Assembly: GCA_003566875.1 (NCBI GenBank)
Contig: PXBQ01000367.1
Span: 1-5,333, forward strand
Direction of reading: 5' to 3'
DNA: 5,333 nt
DNA from: Spirochaetaceae bacterium
Lineage (GTDB): Bacteria; Spirochaetota; Spirochaetia; DSM-27196; PXBQ01
The notes under the pieces were generated by a model that did not search any database, was not told the DNA's origin, and worked only from the letters and a program-made list of their open reading frames with translations. A program made the translations under genes and the position numbers. Shown here piece after piece: positions 5,057 through 5,333 of this stretch. How positions within the stretch are numbered: the stretch's first letter is position 1; each line of letters begins with the position of its first letter.

Positions 5057-5317
5057 ATGTCACGGCTGACTGATCTACTCGCGCAAGTGAAGAAAAAGGA
5101 CTCCGCCCTTGGGACGGAATTGGAACGTGAGTTCAACGTTCTTTCTGGACGGCGGGCCTTTGGGCTCAATTTCGAGCGGCACCGACCGGAGAGTGTTGAG
5201 CTTCCGGGACGACCGGTGAATAGTAGGAAAAGTTATCCGGAAGCGCAACCGCGAAACGGCGATGAAGGGCAAGATCTCGCGAAAGTGCAGCACCGAGCGT
5301 GGTTCGGAGGCTCATAA
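5057..5317 (+). pseudogene. Truncated type III-type (Mod) adenine DNA methyltransferase, N-terminal remnant
   Basis: ATG at 5057 follows AAAGGA (5044-5049) by 7 bases. The first 54 residues have the conserved opening of type III-like site-specific adenine methyltransferases: SRLTDLLAQVKKKDSALG, then ELEREFNVLSGRRAFGLNFE, then RHRPESVELPGRPV. In that family this lead-in is normally followed at once by a basic, glycine-rich strand (RKGDKVRVLPPRG-like) and later by the S-adenosylmethionine and DPPY motifs. Here, after GRPV (codon 54, ending at 5218), the sequence changes to an unrelated basic, Gln/Asn-rich stretch and stops at 5315-5317, giving 86 residues with no catalytic part. None of the three forward frames after 5218 restores the family sequence within the window, so a deletion or insertion junction is more likely than a simple frameshift. 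Frame 0 after 5220 is open to the window edge (GKVIRKRNRETAMKG). The start and ribosome-binding site remain intact, so a short peptide may still be made. Confidence 0.6.
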
Positions 5318-5333
5318 CGGCGGTGACGGCCGC

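Overview
The window looks like an accessory, mobile-element-rich stretch of a diderm (Gram-negative type) bacterial chromosome. A short-signal-peptide lipoprotein and a small outer-membrane beta-barrel protein ending in phenylalanine support a diderm. Base composition changes sharply from block to block: the transposition genes and the recombinase look GC-rich, the lipoprotein and beta-barrel genes are intermediate, and a block around 4440-4830 is AT-rich. A spirochaete, or less likely a Bacteroidota relative, would fit the gene styles, but this is a guess; no marker gene fixes the taxon.

Layout: (1) Positions 1-1158 hold the C-terminal end of a Mu/IS481-type DDE transposase and, overlapping by one base, a complete AAA+ transposition ATPase. 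A strong UUCG-loop hairpin follows, then the presumed right end of the element, and possibly the broken C-terminal end of an older gene (about 1239-1448). (2) 1488-2208 is a two-gene unit on the + strand: a 171-aa lipoprotein of unknown function and a 59-aa small protein with a good ribosome-binding site. (3) On the - strand, 2236-3126 is a complete XerC/D-type tyrosine recombinase. A perfect 12-6-12 inverted repeat lies 26 bp in front of its start codon, with a third half-site next to it, and a possible 69-aa protein (3220-3429) lies upstream on the same strand. (4) 3635-4318 encodes an outer-membrane beta-barrel protein, followed by a 12-bp perfect hairpin. (5) 4319-5056 has no convincing gene. 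Its 4478-4818 part is a dense repeat array: six exact copies of GTAATACAT in both orientations, two hairpin units framed by inverted copies, a bulged 11-bp hairpin and further direct repeats. (6) At 5057 a gene begins like a type III-type (Mod) adenine-specific DNA methyltransferase, but it leaves the family sequence after about 54 codons and stops at 5317, so it looks like a remnant.

The part most worth attention is the tyrosine recombinase, its spacer-6 inverted repeat and the nearby AT-rich array of dyads, which shares short words (AATACATA, TGTAACA) with that inverted repeat. One reading is a recombinase with its core site and related sites, loosely like an integron platform but without the integron-integrase insertion. 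A simpler reading is an autoregulatory operator plus an unrelated MITE-like or regulatory repeat cluster. The sequence alone does not decide between them.
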